Source: Psychrobacillus sp044762745
GTDB lineage: Bacteria > Bacillota > Bacilli > Bacillales_A > Planococcaceae
Direction: 5' to 3'
Assembly: GCF_044762745.1 (NCBI RefSeq)
Contig: NZ_JBIWEX010000002.1
Span: forward strand, 186,001-250,000
DNA length: 64,000 bases
The position numbers were made by a program, and so were the translations under genes. The stretch's first letter is position 1; each line of letters opens with the position of its first letter. Positions 16,225 through 24,978 of this stretch are shown here, one piece after another. Under the pieces are notes generated by a model. The model searched no databases and was not told the origin of the DNA. It saw nothing but the letters and a program-made list of their open reading frames with translations.

Positions 16225-17022
16225 TTATAACGCTACTTCCCCAGAATGCACTTCGCTTTTTTCAAGCCACCTAATCGTTTCCTCAAACAATTTCTCTTCA
16301 AAAGAATAGCTAGCAAATGTATGATTAGCTTCTTTAATATAACGGATATTTACCGTACTTCCTCGTTTCAGAGATTCCGTATAGTAAACAGCGTTCTCTT
16401 TTGGAACATCTTCATCTTCCGCTGCATGAATAACCAGTAGCTGTCCTTCGTAAGAACGAATCGCTTCTAGTGGATGATGACTTTTCAAATCGTCCAAAAA
16501 ATGCTGGCTCACGTAAAAACCGTTATAATCAAAAAGACCTAATATTCTCGCAGTTTGTAAAGCTGTGTCCCCCACAATAGCTACAATATCTTCATATGGT
16601 TTTGCAACCGGAGACCACAAGATTAGCTTACGAATTTGCTGATTCCCAGCTGCCGTTAAAGAAGCAACTGCTCCTCCTAGACTATGACCGATCAAAATAA
16701 TATTATTTGCATCCACTTCTTTCAAATTCGAAACATAGTCAAGTACGACTTGTACCTCTTTTAACTGTTTGGTAACTGTGACATCTGCATAATCTCCATC
16801 ACTCTCTCCACACCCACTAAAATCAAAACGAAAAACCGCATAGCCTTTTTCTGAAAAATTCCGTGCAGCCTTCACAAATAAGCGGTGTTCTCCTACCTTG
16901 CTCCCAACAAACCCATGTAATAGAACAATAAGCGGTACTTTTTTATTTTGAATTCCATCCGGGAGATGAAGTACTCCAGAAAGACGTACTTGATCGCAAA
17001 GAATTGAAAAAGATTCAGTCAT
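16225..17022 (-). CDS. alpha/beta hydrolase (YtmA/BAAT-type serine esterase)
   Basis: A 265-residue hydrolase with the oxyanion loop LLHGFVGSK, nucleophile elbow GHSLGGAVA (Ser about residue 112), an acid region around HAAEDEDVPKEN and catalytic His in ANHTFASY. The lid is small. Together with the 'FxFDFSGCGESDGD' strand this fits cytoplasmic acylglycerol/aminopeptidase-like hydrolases of unclear substrate. It stands alone; no operon partner is evident. Confidence 0.8.
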   Translation of the reverse strand: MTESFSILCDQVRLSGVLHLPDGIQNKKVPLIVLLHGFVGSKVGEHRLFVKAARNFSEKGYAVFRFDFSGCGESDGDYADVTVTKQLKEVQVVLDYVSNLKEVDANNIILIGHSLGGAVASLTAAGNQQIRKLILWSPVAKPYEDIVAIVGDTALQTARILGLFDYNGFYVSQHFLDDLKSHHPLEAIRSYEGQLLVIHAAEDEDVPKENAVYYTESLKRGSTVNIRYIKEANHTFASYSFEEKLFEETIRWLEKSEVHSGEVAL

Positions 17023-17252
17023 ATTATCCTGCTCCCCTTTTTCGATATTTAACTATTCAAACCTGTTTACTAGGTATTATAAATGACTAATGTAATTAGG
17101 TCAATTCACAACATAAGGTAATTTCTATTTAGCACCTTAATGTATAGAATTTGAAAACTTTTCTTATAAAAACACCTAGTAAAAGGATTGCTCGGATTCT
17201 CTTCTTATTGATTAATCGATTATCTTAATATAATTTCACTTTATTTACCATG

Positions 17253-17304
17253 AAAAAGAGCTATCCTACAAGTCGTAAATTGCCGAATTATGGGATAGCT
17301 CTTT
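17253..17304. terminator. terminator of the TetR gene
   Basis: AAAGAGCTATCC and GGATAGCTCTTT pair around a 28-base loop, just after the stop at 17323. Confidence 0.7.
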
Positions 17305-17322
17305 GATAGTTTTAAAACAATG

Positions 17323-18225
17323 TTACGAAATCGGATAATATTTCATATTTGCTAAAGTTTGCTCATACTCCATATATTCTTTTAAGTTATTTAACTCCTC
17401 GCTATTCTTTAACGTGGATATGGCACTTTCGATTAAGAACTTTCTTGGCTCTTTTTTATTCATAATCTCTTCTTGGATAAAATACAACAAATTTAAATAG
17501 GTTGCCATCTTCTGCTCTTGCGCCTCAAGTGTCTTCTCAATTACTTTTTTCAAGTTCAACGTTGCAATTGAAAATTCATTGTTAAAAAAGTCATTATAAT
17601 CTGATTGATGTAATAATGTATTAATATTTTCGGATGCGAATAGGTGAACCCCTTTCGCACTAATATCCTCTAGCATTGTAATGATGCGGTCCATAGAGTA
17701 ATTGACAATTTGCTCGACTGAAATTTTTCCCTTCAAGACACGATTTGTAAGCAGAATATTTTGAATGATTCCGGTAAAAATAACGGCACAATCTATTAAA
17801 TAGATTTTCTTATCTGGAGAAAAAATATCTAAAAAACGTTCGTATACCCAATGCAAAAACAAAAATCTAGAGTGCTTGATGAACTTAATAAGCTCGGGAT
17901 CATTTGACACAAGTACATCTTCTATTAACTGATTTAATCTATTTTTTTTATTAAATTCCGCCATTAAGCCGATTTGCTCTTTGAATATATTCATATCTTT
18001 TATATCTTCCCCGATAAGTAGCTTGTCTCTTTCCATTTGCATGTTTTCTTGGATAAGATTGAACACAGCCTTAAACAATTCACTTTTGGAAGAAAAATAA
18101 TTATAAAAAGATCCTTTCGAAATACCGCTATTGTTTAAAATATCTTGAATTGATGTGGCATGGTAGCCTTGTTCAATAAATAATTCATGTGCTTTATCTA
18201 TAACATGTCTTTTTTTCTTATTCAC
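17323..18225 (-). CDS. TetR/AcrR family transcriptional regulator
   Basis: A 300-residue regulator, longer than typical TetR proteins (~190) and of the same size class as YerO in this window. Residues 5-50 hold the HTH (HATSIQDILNNSGISKGSFYNYFSSK). The long C-terminal domain probably binds a drug-like ligand. GTG 18225 is preceded by AAAGGAG at 10 bases. It is divergent from the MFS exporter at 18420 and a perfect palindrome lies in the gap, so it most likely represses that exporter. Confidence 0.85.
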   Translation of the reverse strand: MNKKKRHVIDKAHELFIEQGYHATSIQDILNNSGISKGSFYNYFSSKSELFKAVFNLIQENMQMERDKLLIGEDIKDMNIFKEQIGLMAEFNKKNRLNQLIEDVLVSNDPELIKFIKHSRFLFLHWVYERFLDIFSPDKKIYLIDCAVIFTGIIQNILLTNRVLKGKISVEQIVNYSMDRIITMLEDISAKGVHLFASENINTLLHQSDYNDFFNNEFSIATLNLKKVIEKTLEAQEQKMATYLNLLYFIQEEIMNKKEPRKFLIESAISTLKNSEELNNLKEYMEYEQTLANMKYYPIS

Positions 18226-18293
18226 CGCATTTACTCCTTTAGATGTTCGATATCCTCATATTTACAATTATAACACAACCTGATTGTACCGTT

Positions 18294-18309
18294 AGTATAT
18301 TTTTATACT
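18294..18309. promoter_or_regulatory. palindromic operator candidate, TetR/MFS gap
   Basis: AGTATATTTTTATACT is a perfect inverted repeat (6-bp arms, 4-bp centre) midway between the divergent regulator and transporter genes, with a half-like AAGTATATTTTT just after it. Confidence 0.5.
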
Positions 18310-18419
18310 ACAAGTATATTTTTCTTGCTAATTGGATTTCAATGGAGTATTATAAATTTTGTTAAACGAACTGTTCAAAATTGAACTGACAGTCTAAAAG
18401 AATAAAAGGAGAATACTAT

Positions 18420-19922
18420 ATGTCTGAAAAACAAACGAAACCTTCTTATGGTTTGTTAGCAATATTGATGACCGGAGCATTCGTTGCTCTATTAAGTAAT
18501 ACGTTATTGAATGTAGCTTTACCTGCAATTATGAACGAATTTGAAGTTAGTCCTTCTACCGTACAATGGTTGTCGACTGGTTATATGTTAGTGAATGGGA
18601 TTGTAATTCCTACTACTGCATTTTTAATAAAAAAATTTACGGCAAGACGCTTGTTCTTAACTGCCATGGGATTATTCACAATTGGTACTATAATCGGGGG
18701 ATTTGCACCAAACTTCCCAGTTTTATTGGCTGCACGTATGATTCAAGGTTCGGGAGCAGCATTAATCATGCCGCTATTAATGACCGTATTGTTTACAACA
18801 TTCCCTCCTGAAAAACGTGGTTCTGCAATGGGAATGTTCGGGATTGTTATGATTTTCGCACCTGCCATTGGTCCAACATTATCTGGTTGGATTATTCAAC
18901 ACTACGATTGGTCAGTGTTATTTTTAATGATGATTCCTGTTTTGATTTTAGTGTGGGTTTTAGGATTCTTCAAATTACGCGATAAAAAGGAAAAAAATAA
19001 TGATAAAATCGATGTCCTATCAGTTATTTTATCTGCTTTAAGCTTCGGTGGTATTTTATATGGATTTAGTTCGGCTGGAAATAATGGCTGGTCTGCTCCT
19101 AGTGTCTACTTAACTATTATTATTGGGGTAATCTCATTAGTTACACTAATCGTCCGACAACTCAAGATGAATGAACCGATGTTAGATTTTAGAGTATATA
19201 AGTATCCAATGTTTGCTCTATCTTCTGCCATTTCAGTTACATTAAGTATTGCCATGTTCTCTGCTATGCTGCTAATGCCAATTTACCTTCAAAATATTCG
19301 TGGAATTTCCGCGATGGATTCTGGTTTACTGATGTTACCAGGTGCTTTAATAATGGGAATCATGATGCCAATTACCGGTAAAATATTCGACAAATTCGGA
19401 CCTAAAGTATTGGCGTATATAGGCTTAGCAATTGTCATTGTTACAACATACTTATTTAGCCAGCTAACGGATTCAACAGGATATACACATCTAATTGTAC
19501 TCTATTCGGTTCGTATGTTAGGTATTTCAATGGTAATGATGCCAGTTATGACAAATGGTCTAAATCAAATACCAGCTAAATTAACGCCACACGGCACAGC
19601 TATGAATAATACGATTCAACAAGTGTCTGGTGCTATTGGCGGTAGCTTACTTGTAACAATTATGTCTAATCGCACATTAACGCATGTGAAAGAAATGATG
19701 GCGGAAGCGATGGCCAATTCAACAACTACGCCAACAGGAGAAGCTTTACAACAATTGCAACAACATGTAACAATGGAGGCTACAATTTCCGGGATCAATG
19801 ATGCATTTTTAGTTTCTACCGGTATTGCGGTTGTCGCATTCATTCTATCACTGTTCCTCAAGCGAACTACTGGAGGAAAAGCTGCGACAAAACAAGTAGA
19901 AAAGGAAATGCTCGCTGAGTAG
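18420..19922 (+). CDS. MFS multidrug exporter, DHA2 (14-helix) family
   Basis: A 500-residue transporter with about 14 helices. It carries the DHA2 signatures: NVALPAIMNEFEVSPSTVQWLSTGYMLVNG in helix 1-2 and the helix 5 antiporter motif GIVMIFAPAIGPTLSGWI. It is closest in style to LmrB/EmrB drug:proton antiporters. AAAGGAG lies 9 bases before the ATG. Regulated in all likelihood by the divergent TetR protein. Substrate unknown. Confidence 0.88.
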   Translation: MSEKQTKPSYGLLAILMTGAFVALLSNTLLNVALPAIMNEFEVSPSTVQWLSTGYMLVNGIVIPTTAFLIKKFTARRLFLTAMGLFTIGTIIGGFAPNFPVLLAARMIQGSGAALIMPLLMTVLFTTFPPEKRGSAMGMFGIVMIFAPAIGPTLSGWIIQHYDWSVLFLMMIPVLILVWVLGFFKLRDKKEKNNDKIDVLSVILSALSFGGILYGFSSAGNNGWSAPSVYLTIIIGVISLVTLIVRQLKMNEPMLDFRVYKYPMFALSSAISVTLSIAMFSAMLLMPIYLQNIRGISAMDSGLLMLPGALIMGIMMPITGKIFDKFGPKVLAYIGLAIVIVTTYLFSQLTDSTGYTHLIVLYSVRMLGISMVMMPVMTNGLNQIPAKLTPHGTAMNNTIQQVSGAIGGSLLVTIMSNRTLTHVKEMMAEAMANSTTTPTGEALQQLQQHVTMEATISGINDAFLVSTGIAVVAFILSLFLKRTTGGKAATKQVEKEMLAE

Positions 19923-19984
19923 TTTTTATGTCCCTGTCGGTGTTAGGGACAATAATGAATACACAAAATATATTTATGTAAGAC

Positions 19985-20025
19985 AAACCACCTCTCTATT
20001 AGACTAGTAGAGAGGTGGTTTATTT
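19985..20025 (+). terminator. terminator of the MFS gene
   Basis: AAACCACCTCTCT and AGAGAGGTGGTTT form a 13-bp stem followed by ATTTTT. Confidence 0.85.
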
Positions 20026-20115
20026 TTCCCTTACAGAGGAACGTTTAAAGGAGAACCTACCTCTTCCATCGAATGTTATAGCATGGCGGGTATATACGAA
20101 TAAGGAGGAATTTCG

Positions 20116-20895
20116 ATGACAAAACTAATAACGGACCATATTGGGAGACAAGTAAACGTATCCATTACACCAAAACGCATCGTTTCTATTTGTCCGGCGA
20201 TTACGGAAACGCTCTTTACACTTGGTCTTAAAAATGAAATAGTTGGCCGCACTAAATATTGTATTTTTCCTGAAGGGATTGTCGAAAACGTACCTATTAT
20301 CGGAGGAACAAAAGAAGTAAACGTAGAAAAAATACGAGCACTACAGCCCGATCTTATTCTAGCTGAAAAAGAAGAAAATACAGAAGAGATCGTACAAGTA
20401 TTAGAAGAAATTGCGCCTGTTTTCGTTTTAGAAGTTCAGTCTATTAAAGAGGCCTATCGATTTATCCAGACACTGGGGTTTCTGACAAATAAGGAGCAGG
20501 TAGCAGAGCAACTCATTGACTCTGTTAAAGCAGTATTCCCTTCTCCATACATACAGAGTAAAAATGCTGCTTATGCAATTTGGAGAAAGCCATATATGGT
20601 CGTTGGGGGAACTACTTATATTAATGATGTACTACATACACTCGGTTTTCATAATCCTTTTGCAAAAGAAGAATCGAGATATCCTGCGGTAACAAAAGAG
20701 AGCCTTGCAGATACAAATCTTGATGTCCTTTTTCTCGCTTCTGAGCCATTTCCTTTTAAAGAAAAACATATAGCAGAATTTCAAGCCTTTCTGCCAAACA
20801 CCAAAATCGTATTAGTAGAAGGTGAGATGTTCTGGTATGGATCTAGAATGGAAATAGCAGGATCATACCTGAAAGAATTAGTCGAGCTTATCTAG
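20116..20895 (+). CDS. cobalamin/siderophore-binding-like periplasmic protein homologue (BtuF/FepB fold)
   Basis: A 259-residue protein with the class III binding-protein fold: PKRIVSICPAITETLFTLGL, the VGRTKYC cleft loop and LQPDLILAEKEEN, as in BtuF. No signal peptide or lipobox is present, so it seems to stay in the cytoplasm, as do a group of 'cobalamin-binding protein' homologues of unknown role. No permease or ATPase gene is nearby. AAGGAGG precedes ATG 20116 at 8 bases. Ligand unknown. Confidence 0.7.
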   Translation: MTKLITDHIGRQVNVSITPKRIVSICPAITETLFTLGLKNEIVGRTKYCIFPEGIVENVPIIGGTKEVNVEKIRALQPDLILAEKEENTEEIVQVLEEIAPVFVLEVQSIKEAYRFIQTLGFLTNKEQVAEQLIDSVKAVFPSPYIQSKNAAYAIWRKPYMVVGGTTYINDVLHTLGFHNPFAKEESRYPAVTKESLADTNLDVLFLASEPFPFKEKHIAEFQAFLPNTKIVLVEGEMFWYGSRMEIAGSYLKELVELI

Positions 20896-20899
20896 AAAG

Positions 20900-21055
20900 G
20901 TGACAGAACCTGGACAACGACGATTATTTATTAAAACAAATCTTTTTGATATAAACGATTTCGATAACCTTGAGCAAGCCGAAGCTTTTACTTTTTCCAT
21001 TTGTGCTGCTCAATTTGGAAAGGTACAACTAATGAAGGATACTACTCGATTTTGA
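20900..21055 (+). CDS. possible small protein, 51 residues
   Basis: GTG 20900 begins a 51-codon frame (TEPGQRRLFIKTNLFDIN...CAAQFGKVQLMKDTTRF) five bases after the previous stop. The only ribosome site is a weak GAAAGG overlapping the start. No family recognised; it could be a gene remnant. Confidence 0.25.
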   Translation: MTEPGQRRLFIKTNLFDINDFDNLEQAEAFTFSICAAQFGKVQLMKDTTRF

Positions 21056-21170
21056 CGATTACCAGACAAAATGCGAAAAAACCACCAATCGTTTGAAAGG
21101 TGGCTTGAGTTTAGAAAACTGCTATTTATTAAGCTAAAATATTCTTAAATAGGGCGATCAAATAATATGC

Positions 21171-21404
21171 TCAATTCGATTTTAAGCTATAAAGAATGAG
21201 TAAAATTCCGCTAAAGAGGCAAATCATTCTTGTTAAAGAAATCTTTTCAGCTAGTCCAAATAGAGCGATTCCTGTCGTAATGATTAAAATACATGGACCT
21301 ACTAAAGCTAATAAGGTATTGATATAAAAAGCTTTTTCTAAATCATTAAATTTTAACATGAACATCGCAGCTGCTATATCAATACTCCCTGAAAATACTC
21401 TCAA
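21171..21404 (-). CDS. yqhV: YqhV-like membrane protein (DUF2619)
   Basis: The protein matches the DUF2619/YqhV family of Bacillus: RVFSGSIDIAAAMFMLKFNDLEKAFYIN, then LVGPCILIITTGIALFGLAEKIS and a final helix. The first standard start codon is TTG 21404 (77 residues), but it has no ribosome site and would remove the first helix. The conserved sequence continues 11 codons upstream (IEKALLLIIIL) to a CTG at 21437, which has AGAGGG 9 bases before it. The true start may therefore be non-canonical. Function unknown; three membrane helices in the longer form. Confidence 0.65.
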   Translation of the reverse strand: MRVFSGSIDIAAAMFMLKFNDLEKAFYINTLLALVGPCILIITTGIALFGLAEKISLTRMICLFSGILLILYSLKSN

Positions 21405-21582
21405 TATGATAATTAAAAGAAGTGCTTTTTCAATCAGTATCCACGACCCTCTTCCCTATTATTTACCTTATCTAAATTGTATGCATGCTTATCCACTTTT
21501 ATCAGTGCGGCTTTCAACAATTAGTGAATTGTCGTTTCATTGCATTCATATAATAGGAATAAACGAAAGAGGAGAGATTAAA

Positions 21583-21873
21583 ACGAATCAAAAGAGATAT
21601 AGGAAACGCAATACAATTGCATTTACTGTATTAGCTTACTTCACATTATTTGCAGGTGTTTTCATGTTCAGCATTGGACTTTATAATGCAGATAATTTAG
21701 AGCTTAATGAAAAAGGATATTATATAGCTGTCATGCTTTTGGTAGCCGTAGGGGCAATACTTACACAAAAAGTCACACGTGATAATGCCGAGGATAATGA
21801 GATTATTGCAGAACAAGAGCAAGAGCGGCAAATGAACAGTGTGAGAGTTCCTGCGAATTCCAAGGAATCTTAG
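21583..21873 (+). CDS. YiaA/YiaB family inner membrane protein
   Basis: The C-terminal 90 residues (KRYRKRNTIAFTVLAYFTLFAG through KGYYIAVMLLVAVGAILTQKV) form the two-helix YiaA/B domain, followed by an acidic tail. The best ribosome site (GGAGAG at 21571) sits 6 bases before codon ACG 21583, with N-Q-K-R-Y-R next, exactly where ATG would be expected. The frame also extends upstream to a TTG near 21528 and an ATG at 21358 without ribosome sites. So either ACG is used or the start codon has mutated. Function of the family is unknown. Confidence 0.6.
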   Translation, partial: TNQKRYRKRNTIAFTVLAYFTLFAGVFMFSIGLYNADNLELNEKGYYIAVMLLVAVGAILTQKVTRDNAEDNEIIAEQEQERQMNSVRVPANSKES

Positions 21874-21883
21874 CAACTATTAA

Positions 21884-21921
21884 AAAATCCTGTGTATACT
21901 TTTTACACAGGATTTTTTGTA
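21884..21921. terminator. bidirectional terminator
   Basis: AAAAAATCCTGTGTA and TACACAGGATTTTTT form a strong stem between convergent genes. Confidence 0.85.
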
Positions 21922-21929
21922 TGATTATT

Positions 21930-23108
21930 TTAAGATTGAAGAATCTCCTTGTCTCTTCTACCATGCAGCGCATAATAAATGAAGATTCCAATCACAATGA
22001 GCACAACTAAAGATAAATATAACCCTCTATAGCCGAGTACAGGAACTAAATAACCTAATAGGAAAGGTCCTAATCCAAGACCCAAATCTAGGAAAATAAA
22101 ATACGTGGAGTTCGCCAGTCCCATTCGGTGTGGTGGTGTCACTTTGATAGCTAGCGCTTGGGTAGTAGATTGAAAATTACCGTAACCTAACCCGATAAAC
22201 GCAGCTGCCAACAAGAAAATGAAACTAGTATGCGTTTGGCTAAGTAGTAACATCCCTATTGCAAATAGTATGATTGCTGGGTAAGCAACGCTATTCCCAC
22301 CTCTATTATCCAACATCTTCCCAGTAAACGGTCGGGAAATTAATATGATTACTGCATAAACAAGGAAGTAAAAACTCCCTGCTTTTACTAGGTCAATTTC
22401 TGCGGCATATGTCGTGATAAACGATAAGATACCTGAATAAGCCAATGCCATTACAAACATAGCAATCGATACTGGCATCGCTTTTGATTCGAAATAGTTT
22501 GCGAACTTAAATCCTCTATTTTCTGAGTTTGCTACATACTCTATTAGTGGTGCTTTAACAGGGAGTGCAATGATTAAACTAATAATCCCCATTACTAACG
22601 AAAATATAAACATACTCGTATAACCAAAAGAACCAATTAAAGCAAGACCAATTAACGGTCCAATAGCAGTGGATAATACTGCACTTAAACTAAAATAGCT
22701 GATCCCTTCTCCACTTCTACTTGTTGGAATGACTTGTGATACGATTGTACCGGTTGCAGTAGTAGCGAGACCCACTCCAATTCCATGTAACAGGCGAATA
22801 AGGATTAACACATAAATATTAGTCGGGATAAAATAAAATAGCGTCACAATGCTAAATATAATAATCCCAGTTATAAGCATTTTCTTACTACCTATCTTTG
22901 CAATCTGTTTACCACCAAATAATCGTCCTATTAATGAACCGATTATGAAAATACTAGCAACCAATCCAGCAGTACTTGCCGAAGCATTATATGTTTCAGT
23001 CGTATATGTTGCCATCGTCACTAATAGCAAATACATCGATAACATCAAGACAAAGTTTACGACTGATATAGATATAAAATCTTTCGTCCATAATTTTTCT
23101 TTTTCCAT
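21930..23108 (-). CDS. MFS transporter, 12-helix
   Basis: A 392-residue protein with 12 helices and a conserved loop 2-3 motif (GSLIGRLFGGKQIAKIGSKKML). It resembles the YfhI/YwoG/AraJ-like exporters of Bacillota. AAAGGATGA precedes the ATG. It is the second gene after a MarR regulator, 17 bases apart, so the pair is an operon and the transporter is probably de-repressed by the MarR ligand. Substrate unknown. Confidence 0.83.
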   Translation of the reverse strand: MEKEKLWTKDFISISVVNFVLMLSMYLLLVTMATYTTETYNASASTAGLVASIFIIGSLIGRLFGGKQIAKIGSKKMLITGIIIFSIVTLFYFIPTNIYVLILIRLLHGIGVGLATTATGTIVSQVIPTSRSGEGISYFSLSAVLSTAIGPLIGLALIGSFGYTSMFIFSLVMGIISLIIALPVKAPLIEYVANSENRGFKFANYFESKAMPVSIAMFVMALAYSGILSFITTYAAEIDLVKAGSFYFLVYAVIILISRPFTGKMLDNRGGNSVAYPAIILFAIGMLLLSQTHTSFIFLLAAAFIGLGYGNFQSTTQALAIKVTPPHRMGLANSTYFIFLDLGLGLGPFLLGYLVPVLGYRGLYLSLVVLIVIGIFIYYALHGRRDKEILQS

Positions 23109-23125
23109 CTATTCTCATCCTTTAT

Positions 23126-23548
23126 TTACTTGTAGTTTAGTTTTCCGGAGATATCTTTTAAAACTCGAGCAACAATCAGCTGTTCCTCCTCGGATATACC
23201 TTCCAGTAAGCCCTTTTGGAAATGGTCAATTTTTTCTCGCACTTGACCATATACTTTCATCCCTTCTTCTGACAATTGAACAATTTTTACTCTTTTATCA
23301 TTTCCAGCATGAATTTCTACATAACCAAGTTCGCTTAATTTTTGTACCAGTTTCGTCGTGGTTGGTTTCTCTACGTTTTGATAAAGAGAAATGTCACCAA
23401 TTGTCTTTGCTCCTTCTCTAAAAATGAAATATATTATAGACCATTGGGCAGTAGTCAGATTAAATGCTGTCAGCAGTACATTCAATTGATTAACATATGG
23501 TCGGTACATTTTTATATATTCATTAAAAAGTAGCTTATACGATTCCAT
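23126..23548 (-). CDS. MarR family transcriptional regulator
   Basis: A 140-residue winged-helix regulator. The recognition region (KTIGDISLYQNVEKPTTTKLVQKLSELGYVE) and wing (HAGNDKRVKIVQLSEEG, with the usual D-x-R) are clear. Start ATG 23548 has GGAAGGTGA 7 bases upstream; the alternative ATG 23563 lies before that site. A perfect inverted repeat sits 20 bases upstream, suggesting autoregulation of the regulator-MFS operon. Confidence 0.88.
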   Translation of the reverse strand: MESYKLLFNEYIKMYRPYVNQLNVLLTAFNLTTAQWSIIYFIFREGAKTIGDISLYQNVEKPTTTKLVQKLSELGYVEIHAGNDKRVKIVQLSEEGMKVYGQVREKIDHFQKGLLEGISEEEQLIVARVLKDISGKLNYK

Positions 23549-23566
23549 GAAATCACCTTCCATTTA

Positions 23567-23587
23567 ATTAGTTAGTGAAACTAATTA
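23567..23587. promoter_or_regulatory. MarR-type operator
   Basis: AATTAGTT and AACTAATT form a perfect 8-bp inverted repeat with a 5-bp centre, just upstream of the marR start and close to the divergent permease gene. Confidence 0.65.
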
Positions 23588-23723
23588 ATAGTATACAATA
23601 TATCGGATAAAATTGTCTACCCCATTTACGAATAAATAAAATACACTTTTCATCACATACTAACATTTAACAACCATAAGGGAATCTCGCTACGAGCTTA
23701 CTTCATCGAGGAGGAATGTAGCA

Positions 23724-24932
23724 TTGAAAAGGCTATTAAAAATAAAAACTACTTGGACGCCAATCTGGATGATTGCATTCCTTATGTTATGCATGATCAG
23801 TATTTATTTACCTGTATTTGGCGGTCCCTCGCAAAGACTAACTAATTTCCCGCTAATTATTGTGAATGAAGACACAGGCACATCCTCTTTAGCTACAGCC
23901 AAAGAAATTGGAGATCATCTCATTCAAGCACAAAATGGACATACGTTTAACTGGAGAATTGTACCCAATAAGGAGACCGCAGTAAAAGAATTAAAAGACA
24001 ACCAAGCATTTGGTGCCTTGATAATTCCTGCGAATTATTCCGATGGTATAACAAATTTACATCATGCCCTAATGACAGGAAAAACAGAAGGAAAGCCGAT
24101 TATGCTAGAAATATTAATAAATGAGGGAGGAGGTTTGTCGACAACAGCGATAGCGACTAATGCGTTGGAATCTGTTGCTACTGTCGCTTCAAGCGATATT
24201 AGTAAGCATCTCAAAGAAGATTTACTAAAAAACAATATATTGCTTTCACCGAATATCGCCTTCCTAATGGATGCGCCTATTCAATATACAATGACAAATG
24301 TGCTAGGTCTTCCAGAGAACTCTAATAAGGGAATGACACCATTTATGCTTGTCCTTATCACCTCCATTTCCGGACTTATGGGAGTGAATATGATTAATGG
24401 TTATATGAAAAATATTACTGCAAAACTTAGAGATAAAGATTATCTGCTAACTGACACGAAAGTACTTGTAACTGAACTGCTATTAGGAGTTATTTTAGCT
24501 TTAATGGTTGCTTTCATTTTGCAATTAGCGATTTTCGGATTTTTTAGAAGCTCGCACTCGACAAGCATTTGGTGGATTTTTTTGTTTACACTTTTCTGCT
24601 GTATGACTTTATATTTCCAATTTAAAATAGTAGGATTGTTATTTGGAAAATGGGGGATGCTAGTGATGTTCCCCCTTAACATTATGGGAGTTTTCGCAAG
24701 TGGAGGAGCAGTACCAGTAACATCCTTACCGTTGATCCACCGTTTCTTCAGTACAGTTTTACCTACTCGCTATATGGTGGATGGTATGAGGGCACTGCTT
24801 TATTATAATGGCAAATTACAAGCAGGTCTTGGGACTGCCTTATTAGTCATCATCATTTTCTTTATCATTTTTCTTGGATCCTGTATAGCAGTTGCTTATC
24901 GCATACATCGAAAAGAACTGGCAAATATTTAA
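23724..24932 (+). CDS. YhgE/Pip-type ABC-2 permease-like membrane protein
   Basis: A 402-residue protein with one N-terminal helix, a ~170-residue extracytoplasmic region starting PLIIVNEDTGTSS (the typical 'VNeDkG' opening of YhgE/Pip and ABC-2 permeases), and five or six C-terminal helices with the PTRYMVDGMRALLYY motif. There is no adjacent ATPase. The start is TTG 23724, 9 bases after GAGGAGG. It diverges from the MarR operon and may share its operator. Probable exporter; substrate unknown. Confidence 0.75.
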   Translation: MKRLLKIKTTWTPIWMIAFLMLCMISIYLPVFGGPSQRLTNFPLIIVNEDTGTSSLATAKEIGDHLIQAQNGHTFNWRIVPNKETAVKELKDNQAFGALIIPANYSDGITNLHHALMTGKTEGKPIMLEILINEGGGLSTTAIATNALESVATVASSDISKHLKEDLLKNNILLSPNIAFLMDAPIQYTMTNVLGLPENSNKGMTPFMLVLITSISGLMGVNMINGYMKNITAKLRDKDYLLTDTKVLVTELLLGVILALMVAFILQLAIFGFFRSSHSTSIWWIFLFTLFCCMTLYFQFKIVGLLFGKWGMLVMFPLNIMGVFASGGAVPVTSLPLIHRFFSTVLPTRYMVDGMRALLYYNGKLQAGLGTALLVIIIFFIIFLGSCIAVAYRIHRKELANI

Positions 24933-24940
24933 TCATTCCA

Positions 24941-24968
24941 ACACCTCTATTATCTACTGTAGAGGTGT
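24941..24968. terminator. hairpin between convergent genes
   Basis: ACACCTCTA and TAGAGGTGT pair around a 10-base loop. T runs are poor, so termination is likely but not strong. Confidence 0.55.
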
Positions 24969-24978
24969 CGAATGCATT

